From: Methylococcus sp. Mc7
Lineage (GTDB): Bacteria; Pseudomonadota; Gammaproteobacteria; Methylococcales; Methylococcaceae
Direction: 5' to 3'
Assembly: GCF_019285515.1 (NCBI RefSeq)
Contig: NZ_CP079095.1
Coordinates: 3,008,501-3,072,500 of the forward strand
DNA: 64,000 nt
Shown: in pieces, positions 21,031 to 30,300 of the stretch
Position numbering within the stretch: position 1 is the first letter of the stretch
Layout: each line of letters begins with the position of its first letter
Translations under genes and position numbers: made by a program
The notes under the pieces: model-generated
Databases searched by the model: none
Seen by the model: only the letters and a program-made list of their open reading frames with translations
What the model was told of the DNA's origin: nothing

Positions 21031-22001
21031 CGGCCGGCGTAACGGCCGGCGACGAAAAGGAAGAACTGGGTGCCGAAGATCAGGTTCGCCAGCACCAGGT
21101 GCAGCGGCTGGGCGATGGCCGGGAAGCCGAGCCGGTCCAGCGTGACGCCGGCGGCGATGGCGGCGGCGACGAGGCCAGCCAAGGCCATTCCGAAGCGGGC
21201 GTAGAGCGAGCCCGCCGGCAAAGCCTTGACCATCTTCCAGGCCAGCCACAGGTTGACGCCGAGAATCAGGGCGGAGAAGGACCGGTGGACGTAGAAGATG
21301 AGCGGGAGGTTCTCGCGCCACAGGCCGCGGTCCGTCGAGGCGGCCGTGGCCATGACGTCCACCGACTCGCGGATCTGGGTGCCCATGGCGATCTGCAGGA
21401 GGGTCATGCCCATGGCGGCCATCAGGACCGCGCGGAAGCGCGGGGGCAGGCCGGACAGGTCCAGGGCCTCGAAATAGCTGCGCTGTGAACGTGTGACCGC
21501 GTAGATCAGTAGGCAGACGATGGCGAAGGCCATCAGCATGTGGGCCGTGATCATGACGGGGCGCAGATTGCTGGCTACTACCGCGGAGCCCAGCCAGCCC
21601 TGGAAGCCCACCGCCAGGAACACCGCCAGCGCAAGCCAGGTCACGGCCCGGTCGGTCTTCCAGAAGGCGAGGGAGCGGTACAGCGTGGCGATGATCAGCA
21701 GGCCGATACTGACGCCTACAAGTCGGTTGACGTATTCGGTCCAGGTCTTGACCGGGTTGAAACGGGTGTCGGCATAGCCGCGCTCGGCATAGATCTCGTG
21801 GTAATTGGCCGGGAGCTGGGACTCGTCGGTCGGCGGCACCAGCCGGCCGAAGCAGGTCGGCCAGTCCGGGCAGCCCATGCCGGCGCCTGAGGCTCTGACG
21901 ATGCCACCCACCATGATCAAAAAATAGACTGCGGCGATGGTGATGATGCCGATGCGGGCGAAACGGGTAGTAACCGCGGCGGAGGCGGCGGTGGTTTGCA
22001 T
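21027..22001 (-). CDS. ctaA: Heme A synthase (COX15/CtaA)
   Basis: A 324-residue polytopic membrane protein. It converts heme O to heme A for cytochrome c oxidase. Family blocks: VGGIVRASGAGMGCPDWPTCFG (helix 1 and the Cys pair), EYVNRLVGVSIG, MITAHMLMAF and FYVHRSFSAL, with conserved His residues. ATG 22001 (MQTTAAS) is preferred over the in-frame extension to 22163, because that extension reads through a palindromic repeat (22023-22057). It is convergent with the SPOR gene; the two stop codons overlap by 3 bases. Confidence 0.93.
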   Translation of the reverse strand: MQTTAASAAVTTRFARIGIITIAAVYFLIMVGGIVRASGAGMGCPDWPTCFGRLVPPTDESQLPANYHEIYAERGYADTRFNPVKTWTEYVNRLVGVSIGLLIIATLYRSLAFWKTDRAVTWLALAVFLAVGFQGWLGSAVVASNLRPVMITAHMLMAFAIVCLLIYAVTRSQRSYFEALDLSGLPPRFRAVLMAAMGMTLLQIAMGTQIRESVDVMATAASTDRGLWRENLPLIFYVHRSFSALILGVNLWLAWKMVKALPAGSLYARFGMALAGLVAAAIAAGVTLDRLGFPAIAQPLHLVLANLIFGTQFFLFVAGRYAGR

Positions 22002-22022
22002 GATGCGATCTCGAAGTCGTTG

Positions 22023-22057
22023 TCCCTCTCCCTTTGAGAGAGGGCTGGGGTGAGGGA
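22023..22057. repeat. GC-rich palindromic repeat (REP-like), copy A
   Basis: CCCTCTCCC ... GAGAGGG followed by GGGGTGAGGG. The same pattern occurs at 45917-45952 and 51358-51401, and a shorter palindrome at 40408-40432. Here it lies in the leader of ctaA. Confidence 0.75.
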
Positions 22058-22203
22058 AGAGGCCGGGCGAATCATAGCACCGGAGCGGTGCGGCGGTAAT
22101 CGGACCGGCCCTGGATACGGAAATTGCGTCCGTCCGGCCTTGATAAAGAATTCGGGCGTTCATATATGCGCCTTTGGTCCTTAAACAAACCGAGGAGTTT
22201 CCG

Positions 22204-22482
22204 ATGCCGATTTATGAATACCAGTGCAAATCCTGCGGCCACAGCCTGGAGGCCATGCAGAAGATCGCCGATGCGCCATTGACGGACTGCCCCGCCTGCG
22301 GCAAGCCGGAACTGACCAAGCAGGTTTCCGCCGCCGGTTTCCGGCTCAAGGGCGGCGGCTGGTACGAAACCGACTTCAAGGGCAGCAAGGACAAGAAAAA
22401 GAATCTGGCCGGCGATGCCAAGCCGAAATCGGAGAGCAAGCCGGCGGACAGCGCCGCTTCCTCCGGCAAACCTGCGGCCTAG
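22204..22482 (+). CDS. FmdB-family zinc-ribbon protein
   Basis: A 92-residue small protein. The N-terminal zinc ribbon MPIYEYQCKSCGHSLE ... DCPACGKPEL supplies four Cys ligands. A Lys/Ser/Ala-rich tail (from about residue 62) is probably disordered. The family is often annotated putative regulatory protein FmdB and frequently lies next to aspS in proteobacteria, as here (73 bp upstream of it). ATG 22204 follows a GAGGAG site. The exact function is not known. Confidence 0.9.
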   Translation: MPIYEYQCKSCGHSLEAMQKIADAPLTDCPACGKPELTKQVSAAGFRLKGGGWYETDFKGSKDKKKNLAGDAKPKSESKPADSAASSGKPAA

Positions 22483-22491
22483 GATCGGCTT

Positions 22492-22512
22492 GCGCTGGCT
22501 CGAAGCCAGCGC
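22492..22512 (+). other. Hairpin between the zinc-ribbon gene and aspS
   Basis: A perfect 8-bp stem (GCGCTGGC with GCCAGCGC) and a 5-nt loop, 9 bp after the zinc-ribbon stop. There is no T run, so it is more likely a processing or attenuation element than a full terminator. Confidence 0.4.
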
Positions 22513-22555
22513 GTAACATTCGAAGTTTTTCTCAGTCGATCAACAGAGTTCGAAT

Positions 22556-24355
22556 ATGCGCAGTCACCGTTGCGGGGAAGTGAGCGAGAGCCTTCTGGGC
22601 CAGGAAGTCGGATTGTGCGGTTGGGTGCACCGCCGGCGCGACCACGGGGGAGTGATTTTCATCGATCTCCGGGACCGGGAAGGGCTGGTGCAGGTCGTGT
22701 TCGATCCGGATTACCAGGAGCCCTTCAAGCTCGCCGAGACCGTCCGCAGCGAGTACGTCATCCGTGTAACGGGCAAGGTCCGCAGCCGCCCCGAGGGGAC
22801 CGAGAACCCGAACCTCAGGAGCGGCAAGGTCGAGGTGCTGGCCACTTCGCTGGAAATCCTCAATCGTTCGGAAACCCCGCCGTTCCCCATCGAAGGCGAC
22901 ATCGAGGTGAACGAGGAGATGCGGCTGCGCTACCGCTACATCGACCTGCGCCGGCCGGTCATGCAGCAGCGCATGCGCCTGCGCCGGGACATCACCCGCT
23001 TCCTGCGCAATTTCCTGGATCATCACGGCTTCTACGAGATCGAGACGCCGTTCCTGACCAAGGCTACGCCGGAAGGCGCGCGCGACTACCTCGTGCCCAG
23101 CCGCACCCATCCGCATTCGTTCTTCGCCTTGCCGCAGTCGCCGCAGCTCTACAAACAACTGCTGATGATCTCCGGCATGGACCGCTATTACCAGGTCGTG
23201 CGCTGCTTCCGCGACGAGGATCTCCGCGCCGACCGCCAGCCGGAATTCACCCAGCTCGACATCGAGACCTCGTTCATGAACGAGGACCAGATCATGACCC
23301 TCATGGAGGCCATGATCCGCGATCTGTTCCGGGAAACCCTGAGCGAGGAACTGCCGGATCCCTTCCCGCGCATGACCTACGCCGAAGCCATGCGCCGGTT
23401 CGCTTCCGACAAGCCGGATCTGCGCATCCCGCTGGAACTGGTGGACATCGCCGATCTCATGACCGGGGTGGAGTTCAAGGTATTCGCCGGGCCCGCCGCG
23501 GACCCCGAAGGCCGCGTGGTGGCGCTCAAGGTGCCGGGCGGCGGCGACATCTCGCGCAAGGACATCGACGACCTGACCCGTTTCGTCGGCATCTACGGCG
23601 CCAAGGGCCTGGCCTATGTCAAGGTGAACGACCTCGGCGCCGGGCTGGAAGGCCTGCAATCGCCGATCCTCAAGTTCATGCCGGAAGCCGCGATCCGCGG
23701 CATCCTGGAGCGCACCGAGGCCCGGACCGGCGACCTGATCTTCTTCGGCGCCGACAAGGCGCGCATCGTCAACGAGTCCATGGGCGCGTTGAGGGTCAAG
23801 CTGGGACAGGATCGCGGCCTGGTCGAGGCGGGCTGGCGGCCGCTGTGGGTCACCGATTTCCCCATGTTCGAGTGGGACGAGAAATCCAGCCGCTGGGTCG
23901 CCCTGCATCATCCGTTCACCGCACCCAACTGCAGCGAGGAAGCGCTCAAGCAGAACCCCGGTCAGGCCCTGTCCCGCGCCTACGACATGGTGCTCAACGG
24001 CACCGAGATCGGCGGCGGCTCGGTGCGTATCCACCGCACCGAGATGCAGCAGACCGTATTCGGTCTGCTGGGCATCGGCGACGAGGAAGCGCAGCAGAAG
24101 TTCGGCTTTCTGCTCAACGCCTTGCGCTACGGCTGCCCGCCCCACGGCGGCCTGGCCTTCGGCCTGGACCGCCTGGTGATGCTGATGTCCGGTGCCTCTT
24201 CCATCCGCGAAGTGATGGCCTTCCCCAAGACCCAGTCGGCCTGGTGCCCGCTGATCGACGCCCCGGCCCAGGTCAACGACGCTCAGTTGCACGAGCTCGG
24301 CATCCGGCTGCGGAAGAATCCGGCGGCGGAAGGCGGCAACGCGCCTTCCGCGTGA
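22556..24355 (+). CDS. aspS: Aspartyl-tRNA synthetase
   Basis: A 599-residue class II synthetase. It has the N-terminal OB fold ([22 protein letters not shown]), motif 2 [16 protein letters not shown], a GAD insertion domain and motif 3 [13 protein letters not shown]. It charges tRNA-Asp and probably also tRNA-Asn if the organism uses the GatCAB route, which cannot be judged here. Followed by a repeat element rather than another gene. Confidence 0.98.
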   Translation: MRSHRCGEVSESLLGQEVGLCGWVHRRRDHGGVIFIDLRDREGLVQVVFDPDYQEPFKLAETVRSEYVIRVTGKVRSRPEGTENPNLRSGKVEVLATSLEILNRSETPPFPIEGDIEVNEEMRLRYRYIDLRRPVMQQRMRLRRDITRFLRNFLDHHGFYEIETPFLTKATPEGARDYLVPSRTHPHSFFALPQSPQLYKQLLMISGMDRYYQVVRCFRDEDLRADRQPEFTQLDIETSFMNEDQIMTLMEAMIRDLFRETLSEELPDPFPRMTYAEAMRRFASDKPDLRIPLELVDIADLMTGVEFKVFAGPAADPEGRVVALKVPGGGDISRKDIDDLTRFVGIYGAKGLAYVKVNDLGAGLEGLQSPILKFMPEAAIRGILERTEARTGDLIFFGADKARIVNESMGALRVKLGQDRGLVEAGWRPLWVTDFPMFEWDEKSSRWVALHHPFTAPNCSEEALKQNPGQALSRAYDMVLNGTEIGGGSVRIHRTEMQQTVFGLLGIGDEEAQQKFGFLLNALRYGCPPHGGLAFGLDRLVMLMSGASSIREVMAFPKTQSAWCPLIDAPAQVNDAQLHELGIRLRKNPAAEGGNAPSA

Positions 24356-24379
24356 GGGCGCACTCCGAGGAGTGTAAGG

Positions 24380-24608
24380 GTCTGTCTTGAAAAAGAAAAT
24401 GGAGGATCGTAGGGCGGATAAGCGGCAGCGCATCCGCCAAATTCAGCTTCGCTGCTCTCCGAGTCGGCTCCGCCGCTCTTCGAGTCAGCTTCGCTGCTCT
24501 TCGAGTTGGCGCGGAGGTGGATGCGCTACGCTTATCCACCCTACCTGAGCGGAGAATTTTCCTGATTTCAACTGATTAATTTTGCTTGAATAGATTCTTC
24601 AAGACAGG
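24380..24608. repeat. Nested inverted-repeat element (MITE-like) with three internal 21-bp tandem units
   Basis: Outer inverted repeats CTGTCTTGAA (from 24382) and TTCAAGACAG (to 24607). Inner inverted repeats of about 29 bp: GTAGGGCGGATAAGC ... GCATCCGCC (24409-24438) and its near-complement (24516-24544). Between the inner arms are three 21-bp tandem copies (24444-24464, 24465-24485, 24486-24506) ending in CGAGT. No coding potential. This explains the 292-bp gene-free gap 24356-24647. It looks like a non-autonomous mobile element or an old composite of two repeats. Confidence 0.65.
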
Positions 24609-24647
24609 TTCTAAATATCCCTCGATATACCCGATTCAGGCGGGTCC

Positions 24648-25235
24648 CTAGGACGCGCGGCTGGTCCCGTGAGAAGCCAGTAATTCCCGCTCCAGATTGG
24701 CAAGGCAGTTCTGGAACGGGCGGGTCGTACCCATCCCGCGGGAGACCACCAGGCTGCCTTGCAAAAGCGCTATGGCGCGTTCGGCGCGGAAGCGCGCGGT
24801 ATCCTCATCGAATCCGGCATCGGTGAGGACGGCGGAAAGCGCTTCGATCCAGGCCTCGAACGCATGCTTGATCAGGCTTGAAAACGGCCCGTGGTCCGCA
24901 CGCGGCGAAGACAGCATGTTCAGCAGACAGGCCTGCCGGCCGCCGGAATAGAACGCATCGACGCTGCGGATCATGGCCTGGATCCGCGCTTCCGGCGCTC
25001 CCCCCGACTTGAGCGGCGCGAGGATATGCTCGCTCAGCCACGCTTCCGCACGAGCCATCACCTCTAGCGCCATCTGTTCCTTGCCGCCGGGGAAGCGGTG
25101 GTAGAGGCTCGCCTTCTTGAGTCCCGAGGCTTTCGACAGGACGGCAAGCGAAGCGGCCTCATAGCCGACTTCGCGAAAGACATCGCTCAGCCTTTCGAGC
25201 AGTGCGGAATCCTTGATCTTAGCGGGGCGTGCCAC
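24648..25235 (-). CDS. TetR-family transcriptional regulator
   Basis: A 195-residue TetR repressor. The HTH is near residues 26-47 (ASLAVLSKASGLKKASLYHRF). The C-terminal ligand domain resembles the AcuR/LfrR-like group. It is divergent from the DsrE gene; the 141-bp gap carries two matching palindromes (25272-25285 and 25325-25338), so it very likely represses itself and the DsrE gene. Ligand unknown; AcuR- or NemR-like repressors respond to electrophiles. Confidence 0.9.
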   Translation of the reverse strand: MARPAKIKDSALLERLSDVFREVGYEAASLAVLSKASGLKKASLYHRFPGGKEQMALEVMARAEAWLSEHILAPLKSGGAPEARIQAMIRSVDAFYSGGRQACLLNMLSSPRADHGPFSSLIKHAFEAWIEALSAVLTDAGFDEDTARFRAERAIALLQGSLVVSRGMGTTRPFQNCLANLERELLASHGTSRAS

Positions 25236-25271
25236 AATATTTCTCCATGTAAAGCATTACCTTAGCACGTT

Positions 25272-25285
25272 ACCGAACGAACGGT
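25272..25285. promoter_or_regulatory. Probable TetR operator 1
   Basis: ACCGAACGAACGGT, 37 bp upstream of the TetR gene start. It shares the pattern ACCGA-W-CG-WW-CGGT with operator 2. Confidence 0.65.
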
Positions 25286-25324
25286 TAATTTGTTCTGGAC
25301 AAAGGCCGCTGCGAACCATAATAT

Positions 25325-25338
25325 ACCGATCGTTCGGT
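25325..25338. promoter_or_regulatory. Probable TetR operator 2
   Basis: ACCGATCGTTCGGT, 39 bp upstream of the DsrE-family start. Same pattern as operator 1, with a 53-bp start-to-start distance (about five helical turns). This would suit repression of both divergent genes. Confidence 0.65.
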
Positions 25339-25376
25339 AAATATGCCGAATGACATCAAAGATGAGGAGAAACACC

Positions 25377-25754
25377 ATGTCCAAGACCGCCATCGTCGTC
25401 CTATCCGATCCGCAGTCCGGCTCCGAGGAAGCGTTGGGACGCCTCTTCAACGCGTTGTTCCTTGCCTACGAGCTGAAGGAGAAAGGCCAGGAAGTTGCCC
25501 TGATCTTTCAAGGCGCCGGCACGCGCTGGGTCAGCGAGATCGCCAAGTCCGACCACCCCGCCCATGGCCTCTACGAAGCCGTCAAGGACGTCGTCGTCGG
25601 CGTTTGCGGCGGCTGTGCCGACGTCTTCGGCGCAACCGCCGGCGCCGAAGCGACGGGCCTGCCGCTGTTACGGGAAAAGAACATCGCCGGCATTGCGGGC
25701 ATCATCGACCTGTCCCGGTATCTCGACGAGGGCTACCGCCTGCTCACGTTCTGA
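25377..25754 (+). CDS. DsrE/DsrF-like family protein
   Basis: A 125-residue protein of the DsrE/F-like fold (TusD-related). SKTAIVVLSDPQSGSEEALGRLFNAL starts the fold; a CGGCADVFGA segment carries two cysteines near residue 80. DsrE-like proteins often act in sulfur trafficking, but many stand-alone members are uncharacterised. It is divergent from a TetR regulator with shared operators, so expression is probably induced by a small molecule. ATG 25377 follows GATGAGGAGA. Confidence 0.82.
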   Translation: MSKTAIVVLSDPQSGSEEALGRLFNALFLAYELKEKGQEVALIFQGAGTRWVSEIAKSDHPAHGLYEAVKDVVVGVCGGCADVFGATAGAEATGLPLLREKNIAGIAGIIDLSRYLDEGYRLLTF

Positions 25755-25766
25755 AGGCATCCCATT

Positions 25767-25788
25767 GCGCCGCTCTGTGGGGCGGCGC
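25767..25788. terminator. Hairpin between the convergent DsrE gene and amtB
   Basis: A perfect 7-bp stem (GCGCCGC with GCGGCGC) and an 8-nt loop, 12 bp after the DsrE stop. There is no T tract. The rest of the 237-bp convergent gap (25755-25991) shows nothing I can support. Confidence 0.4.
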
Positions 25789-25991
25789 TCAGGGTGAATC
25801 ATGGAGGTCGAGCTGTGGAGGCTACCCGCCGTCAATGACTCGTGGCGTCTAGGACGCGGCTGATGATGTCTCGGGTATGGCCGGATCACAGGGATGCAAC
25901 GCCAAGGAGGCAAGGAGGCGACGTGGCAGGATTGACCGGCATGGGCCGTAACGGTGCCGCATACCTTTACTACGGCCCTTCTCATGGGTTG

Positions 25992-27185
25992 TTACCAGCC
26001 CGCTTCCTTCTCCGGGCTCGCCGAGATCTTGTGCAGCGTCAAATCCGCCCCGTCGAATTCCTCTTCCGGCGTCAGACGCAGGCCAATCAGCATTTTCACG
26101 GTGCCGTAAACGGCGAAGCCTCCGGTCAGCGCGATTGCAATCCCCAGTCCCGTCCCCAGTACCTGTGCCATGAAGCCGATGCCGCCGATCCCCCCCAGGG
26201 CGCTTTGGCCGAAGATGCCGGCGGCCACGCCGCCCCAGGCGCCGCAGAGCCCGTGCAAGGGCCAGACGCCGAGCACGTCGTCGATTTTCCAGCGGTTCTG
26301 GGTCAGGGTGAACAAATAGACGAACAGGAAGCCGGCGACCGCGCCGACGACCAGGGCGCCGGCCGGGTGCATCAAATCGGAGCCGGCGCAGACGGCGACC
26401 AGTCCGGCCAGCGGGCCGTTGTGCACGAAGCCGGGGTCGTTGCGGCCGGCGAGCAGGGCGGCGAGGGTGCCGCCGACCATGGCCATGAGCGAGTTGACGG
26501 CGACCAGGCCGCTGATACCGTCGAGGTTCTGGGCCGACATGACGTTGAAGCCGAACCAGCCGACGGTGAGTATCCAGGCGCCGAGCGCGAGGAAGGGGAT
26601 GCTGGACGGCGGGTGGGCGGCGATCATGCCGTCGCGGTGGTAGCGTCCGCGGCGGGGTCCGAGCAGCAGCACCGCGGCCAGGCCGATCCAGCCGCCGACG
26701 GCATGGACCACCACGGAACCGGCGAAGTCATGGAACTGCGCGCCGAAATGCGCCTGCAGCCAGCCCTGGAAGCCGAGGTTGGAATTCCAGGCGATGCCTT
26801 CGAACAGCGGGTAGACGAAGCCGACCAGCAGGAAGGTGGCGGCGAGCTGGGGATTGAACTTCGAGCGTTCTGCGATGCCGCCGGAAACGATGGCCGGGAT
26901 GGCGGCGGCGAAGGTCAGCAGGAAAAAGAACTTGACCAGGCCGTAGCCATTGTCCACCGTGAGCGCCTGGGCGCCGTCGAAAAAATGGACGCCGTAGGCG
27001 AGATAATAGCCGATGAAGAAATAGGCGATGGTCGACATCGCAAAATCGCTGATTATCTTGACCAGTGCGTTGACCTGGTTCTTGCGCCGCACCGTGCCGA
27101 CTTCGAGGAAGGCGAAGCCGGCATGCATGGCCAGCACCATGATGGCGCCGAGTAGTACGAAGAGTACGTCTGCACTTTTTGTCAT
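25992..27185 (-). CDS. amtB: Ammonium transporter AmtB
   Basis: A 397-residue polytopic Amt/MEP/Rh channel with about 11 helices. The twin-His pore residues lie in VVHAVGGWIGL and WPLHGLCGAWGG. The mature part begins TKSADVLFVLLGAIMVLAMHAGFAFLEVGTVRRKN, the family pattern. ATG 27185 has an AGGGA site upstream; the in-frame extension to 27248 would run through the predicted sigma-54 promoter. No glnK is adjacent, which is unusual. A sigma-54 promoter and an NtrC-like site upstream indicate nitrogen-controlled expression. Confidence 0.94.
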   Translation of the reverse strand: MTKSADVLFVLLGAIMVLAMHAGFAFLEVGTVRRKNQVNALVKIISDFAMSTIAYFFIGYYLAYGVHFFDGAQALTVDNGYGLVKFFFLLTFAAAIPAIVSGGIAERSKFNPQLAATFLLVGFVYPLFEGIAWNSNLGFQGWLQAHFGAQFHDFAGSVVVHAVGGWIGLAAVLLLGPRRGRYHRDGMIAAHPPSSIPFLALGAWILTVGWFGFNVMSAQNLDGISGLVAVNSLMAMVGGTLAALLAGRNDPGFVHNGPLAGLVAVCAGSDLMHPAGALVVGAVAGFLFVYLFTLTQNRWKIDDVLGVWPLHGLCGAWGGVAAGIFGQSALGGIGGIGFMAQVLGTGLGIAIALTGGFAVYGTVKMLIGLRLTPEEEFDGADLTLHKISASPEKEAGW

Positions 27186-27228
27186 TGTTTTCCCTAAATC
27201 GCGGTATTTCATTGGGTAACGCAACATT

Positions 27229-27245
27229 AGCAAATTGCGGGCCGT
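27229..27245 (-). promoter_or_regulatory. Sigma-54 promoter of amtB
   Basis: On the minus strand: CGGCCCG-CAAT-TTGCT. GG and GC are separated by exactly 10 bp, and the -12 element TTGCT is perfect. It lies 44 bp upstream of the amtB start. Confidence 0.7.
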
Positions 27246-27342
27246 CACGGATGATGGCGCTATTGCCTTGTTTTGGCGCTATATGTCCAACGGTGGGGCG
27301 CAACCGGCCTGATTTGTTATGGTGCAACGTATGACGGATTCG

Positions 27343-27356
27343 GCACCTATTGGTGC
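27343..27356. promoter_or_regulatory. NtrC-like palindrome upstream of amtB
   Basis: GCACC-TATT-GGTGC, about 100 bp upstream of the sigma-54 site, with another GGTGCA at 27321-27326. The classic NtrC site is GCAC-N7-GTGC; here the spacing is N6, so the match is imperfect. It also sits just before the lhr start. Confidence 0.4.
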
Positions 27357-27362
27357 AATAAG

Positions 27363-30300
27363 ATGCCTATGAACGGCTTCCACCCCCTCGTCGCTTCATG
27401 GTTCGAAACCGCCATCGGCACGCCGACATCCGCGCAGCTCCGCGCCTGGGCGGCGGTGCAGGGCGGCAACGACGTGCTGGTGGCGGCGCCGACCGGTTCG
27501 GGCAAGACCCTGGCGGCGTTCCTGGCGGCGATCGACGAGCTGGTGCGGGAAGGGGAGGTGTTCGGTCTGCCGGACGAGACCCGCATCCTGTACATTTCGC
27601 CGCTCAAGGCGTTGAGCAACGACATCCACAAGAATCTGCAACTGCCGCTGGAAGGCATCCAACGGATGCTGTTCGAAGCCGGCCAGACCGCGCTGGCGAT
27701 CCGTTCCCAGGTCCGCACCGGCGACACGCCGGCGGCCGAGCGCACCGCCATGACGCGGCAGCCGCCGCACGTCCTGGTGACCACGCCCGAATCGATCTAC
27801 ATCCTGCTGACCAGTGCCGGCGGGCGGCGGATGCTGGGTTCGGTGCGGACGGTGATCGTCGACGAAATCCACGCCGTGCTGGGCAGTAAGCGCGGTTCGC
27901 ACCTGGCGCTGTCGCTGGAGCGGCTGGAACGCCTGGCCGGCCGGGGGCTCAGGCGGATCGGCTTGTCCGCCACCCAGCGCCCGGTCGAGGAGGTCGCGCG
28001 TTTCCTCACCGGCGGGCGCGGCGGCTGCGTGATCGTTGACGAGGGCCACCGGCGGCGGCTGGACCTGGACATCGAGCTGCCGGATTTCCCGCTGGAGGCC
28101 GTGCTGTCGAACGAGGCCGCAGGGCAGGTCTACGACCGTATGGCCGAGCTGGTGCGGCAGCACCGCACCACCCTGGTGTTCGTGAACACCCGCCGCATGG
28201 CCGAGCGCTTGGCGCGGGCGCTGGCAGAGCGAGTCGGCGAGGACAGCGTCACCTCGCATCACGGCAGTCTGTCCAAGGAGCAGCGGCTGGAGGCGGAAAC
28301 CCGGCTCAAGGCCGGCGAGCTGAAGGCCCTGGTGGCGACGGCTTCGCTGGAGCTGGGCATCGACATCGGCGAAATCGACCTGGTCTGTCAGTTCGGCGCG
28401 ACCGGGACCATCGCCGCCTTTCTGCAACGGGTCGGGCGTTCCGGCCATTACGCCGGCGGGCTGCCGAAAGGCAGGTTATTCCCGACCAGCCGCGACGACC
28501 TGGTCGACTGCATCGCGCTGGTCGACGCGTTGCGGCAGGGCGAACTCGACCGCATTCCGATCCCGGCTCAGCCGCTGGACGTGCTGGCGCAGCAGATCGT
28601 CGCCATGGTGGCCTGCGAGGAATGGGGCGAGGACGAACTCTACGCCGCCGTGCGCGGCGCCTATCCGTACCGGAATCTCGAGCGCGAGGACTTCGACGCG
28701 CTGCTCGCCATGCTGGCCGACGGCTACAGCACCCGCCGCGGCATTCGCGGCGCCTATTTGCACCGCGACCGCATCCATGGCCGGCTGCGGCCCCGCAAGG
28801 GCGCGCTGCTGACCGCGGTCACCTGCGGCGGCGCTATCCCCGACAACGCCGAATACCGGGTGATCGTCGAGCCCAGCGGCGAGGTCGTCGGCAGCGTGGA
28901 CGAGGATTTCGCCATCGAAAGCATGTCGGGCGACGTATTCCAGCTCGGTAACACCAGTTGGCGCGTGCTGCGGCTGGAGGGCGGGGCGCTGCGGGTGGAG
29001 GACGCCGCCGGCATCCCGCCGAGCATTCCGTTCTGGTTCGGCGAGGCGCCGGGGCGCTCCCACGAGCTTTCGCTGGCGGTGTCGCGCCTGCGGGCGCGGA
29101 TCGAGGAGAGCCTGGAGCAATCGGCGCCGGAAAAAGTCGCCGCGGGACTGTCCGCCGAACTGGCGCTGGCGCCGGGGCCGGTGGAACAGGCGGTCAATTA
29201 CCTCGCCGCCGCCAAGGCGGTGCTGGGCGTGCTGCCGACCTTCGACACGGTGGTGTTCGAGCGCTTCTTCGACGAATCCGGCGGCATGCAGTTCATCATC
29301 CACGCCCCCTTCGGCAGCCGGGTCAATCGCGCCTGGGGGCTGGCGCTGCGCAAGCGTTTCTGCCGCACCTTCAACTTCGAGCTGCAGGCCGCGGCGACCG
29401 AGAACGCGCTGATCCTGTCGCTCGGCGTGGCGCAGAGCTTCGCGCTGGAGGAAGTCAAACAGTTCCTGAGCGTCGACACCGTTCGGACCATCCTGGTCCA
29501 GGCGCTGCTCGATGCGCCCATGTTCAAAGTGCGCTGGCGCTGGAACGCGGTGTGCGCCCTGGCGCTCAAGCGTTTCCAGGGCGGCGGCAAGACCCCGCCC
29601 TATTTGCTGCGGATGCAGGCGGAGGATCTGGTGACCTGCGTGTTCCCGGACCAGCTCGCCTGTTTCGAAAACATCGTCGGCGACCGCGAGGTTCCCGACC
29701 ATCCCCTGGTCAACCAGACCGTGCACGATTGCCTGACCGAGGCCATGGACCTGGATCGGCTGATCGAGGTGATCCGGGGCATCCGCGAGGGCTCGATCCG
29801 GGTCGAATGCCGCGACTTAACCGAGCCTTCGCCGCTGGCCGCCGAGATCGTCAATTCCAAGGTCTACACCTTCCTCGACGGTGCGCCGCTGGAGGAGCGG
29901 CGGACCCGCGCGGTGTCCATGCGCCGCTGGCTGGAGCCCGCCGCCGCTTCCGATCTGGGCCAGTTGGATGGGGCGGCGATCGCCCGCGTGCTTGAGGAGA
30001 TCGAGCCGCAGGGCGGAACCGCCGAAGAGGTACACGACGCGCTGAGCGTCTCCGGCTACGTCACGGTGCAGGAGGCGGCCCAAAAGGGCTGGATGCGCTT
30101 CCTGGCGGAACTCGCGGGCTCCGGCCGCGCCGCCCGCCTGCCTTGCGGCGGTGCGGGGCTGTGGCTCGCCGCCGAGCGCTGGCCGCAATTCCGGGCCATC
30201 TATCCCGGCGTTGCCACCGAGCCGGCATTGCGGCTGCCGCCGACCCTGGACGCGGAGTTCTGGGAGCCCGAGCCGGCCCTGGTCGAAATCTTGCGCGCCC

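Noticed and set aside
22532-24433. 633-codon minus-strand frame opposite aspS
   Set aside because: Complement of a conserved synthetase; composition typical of shadow frames in GC-rich DNA.
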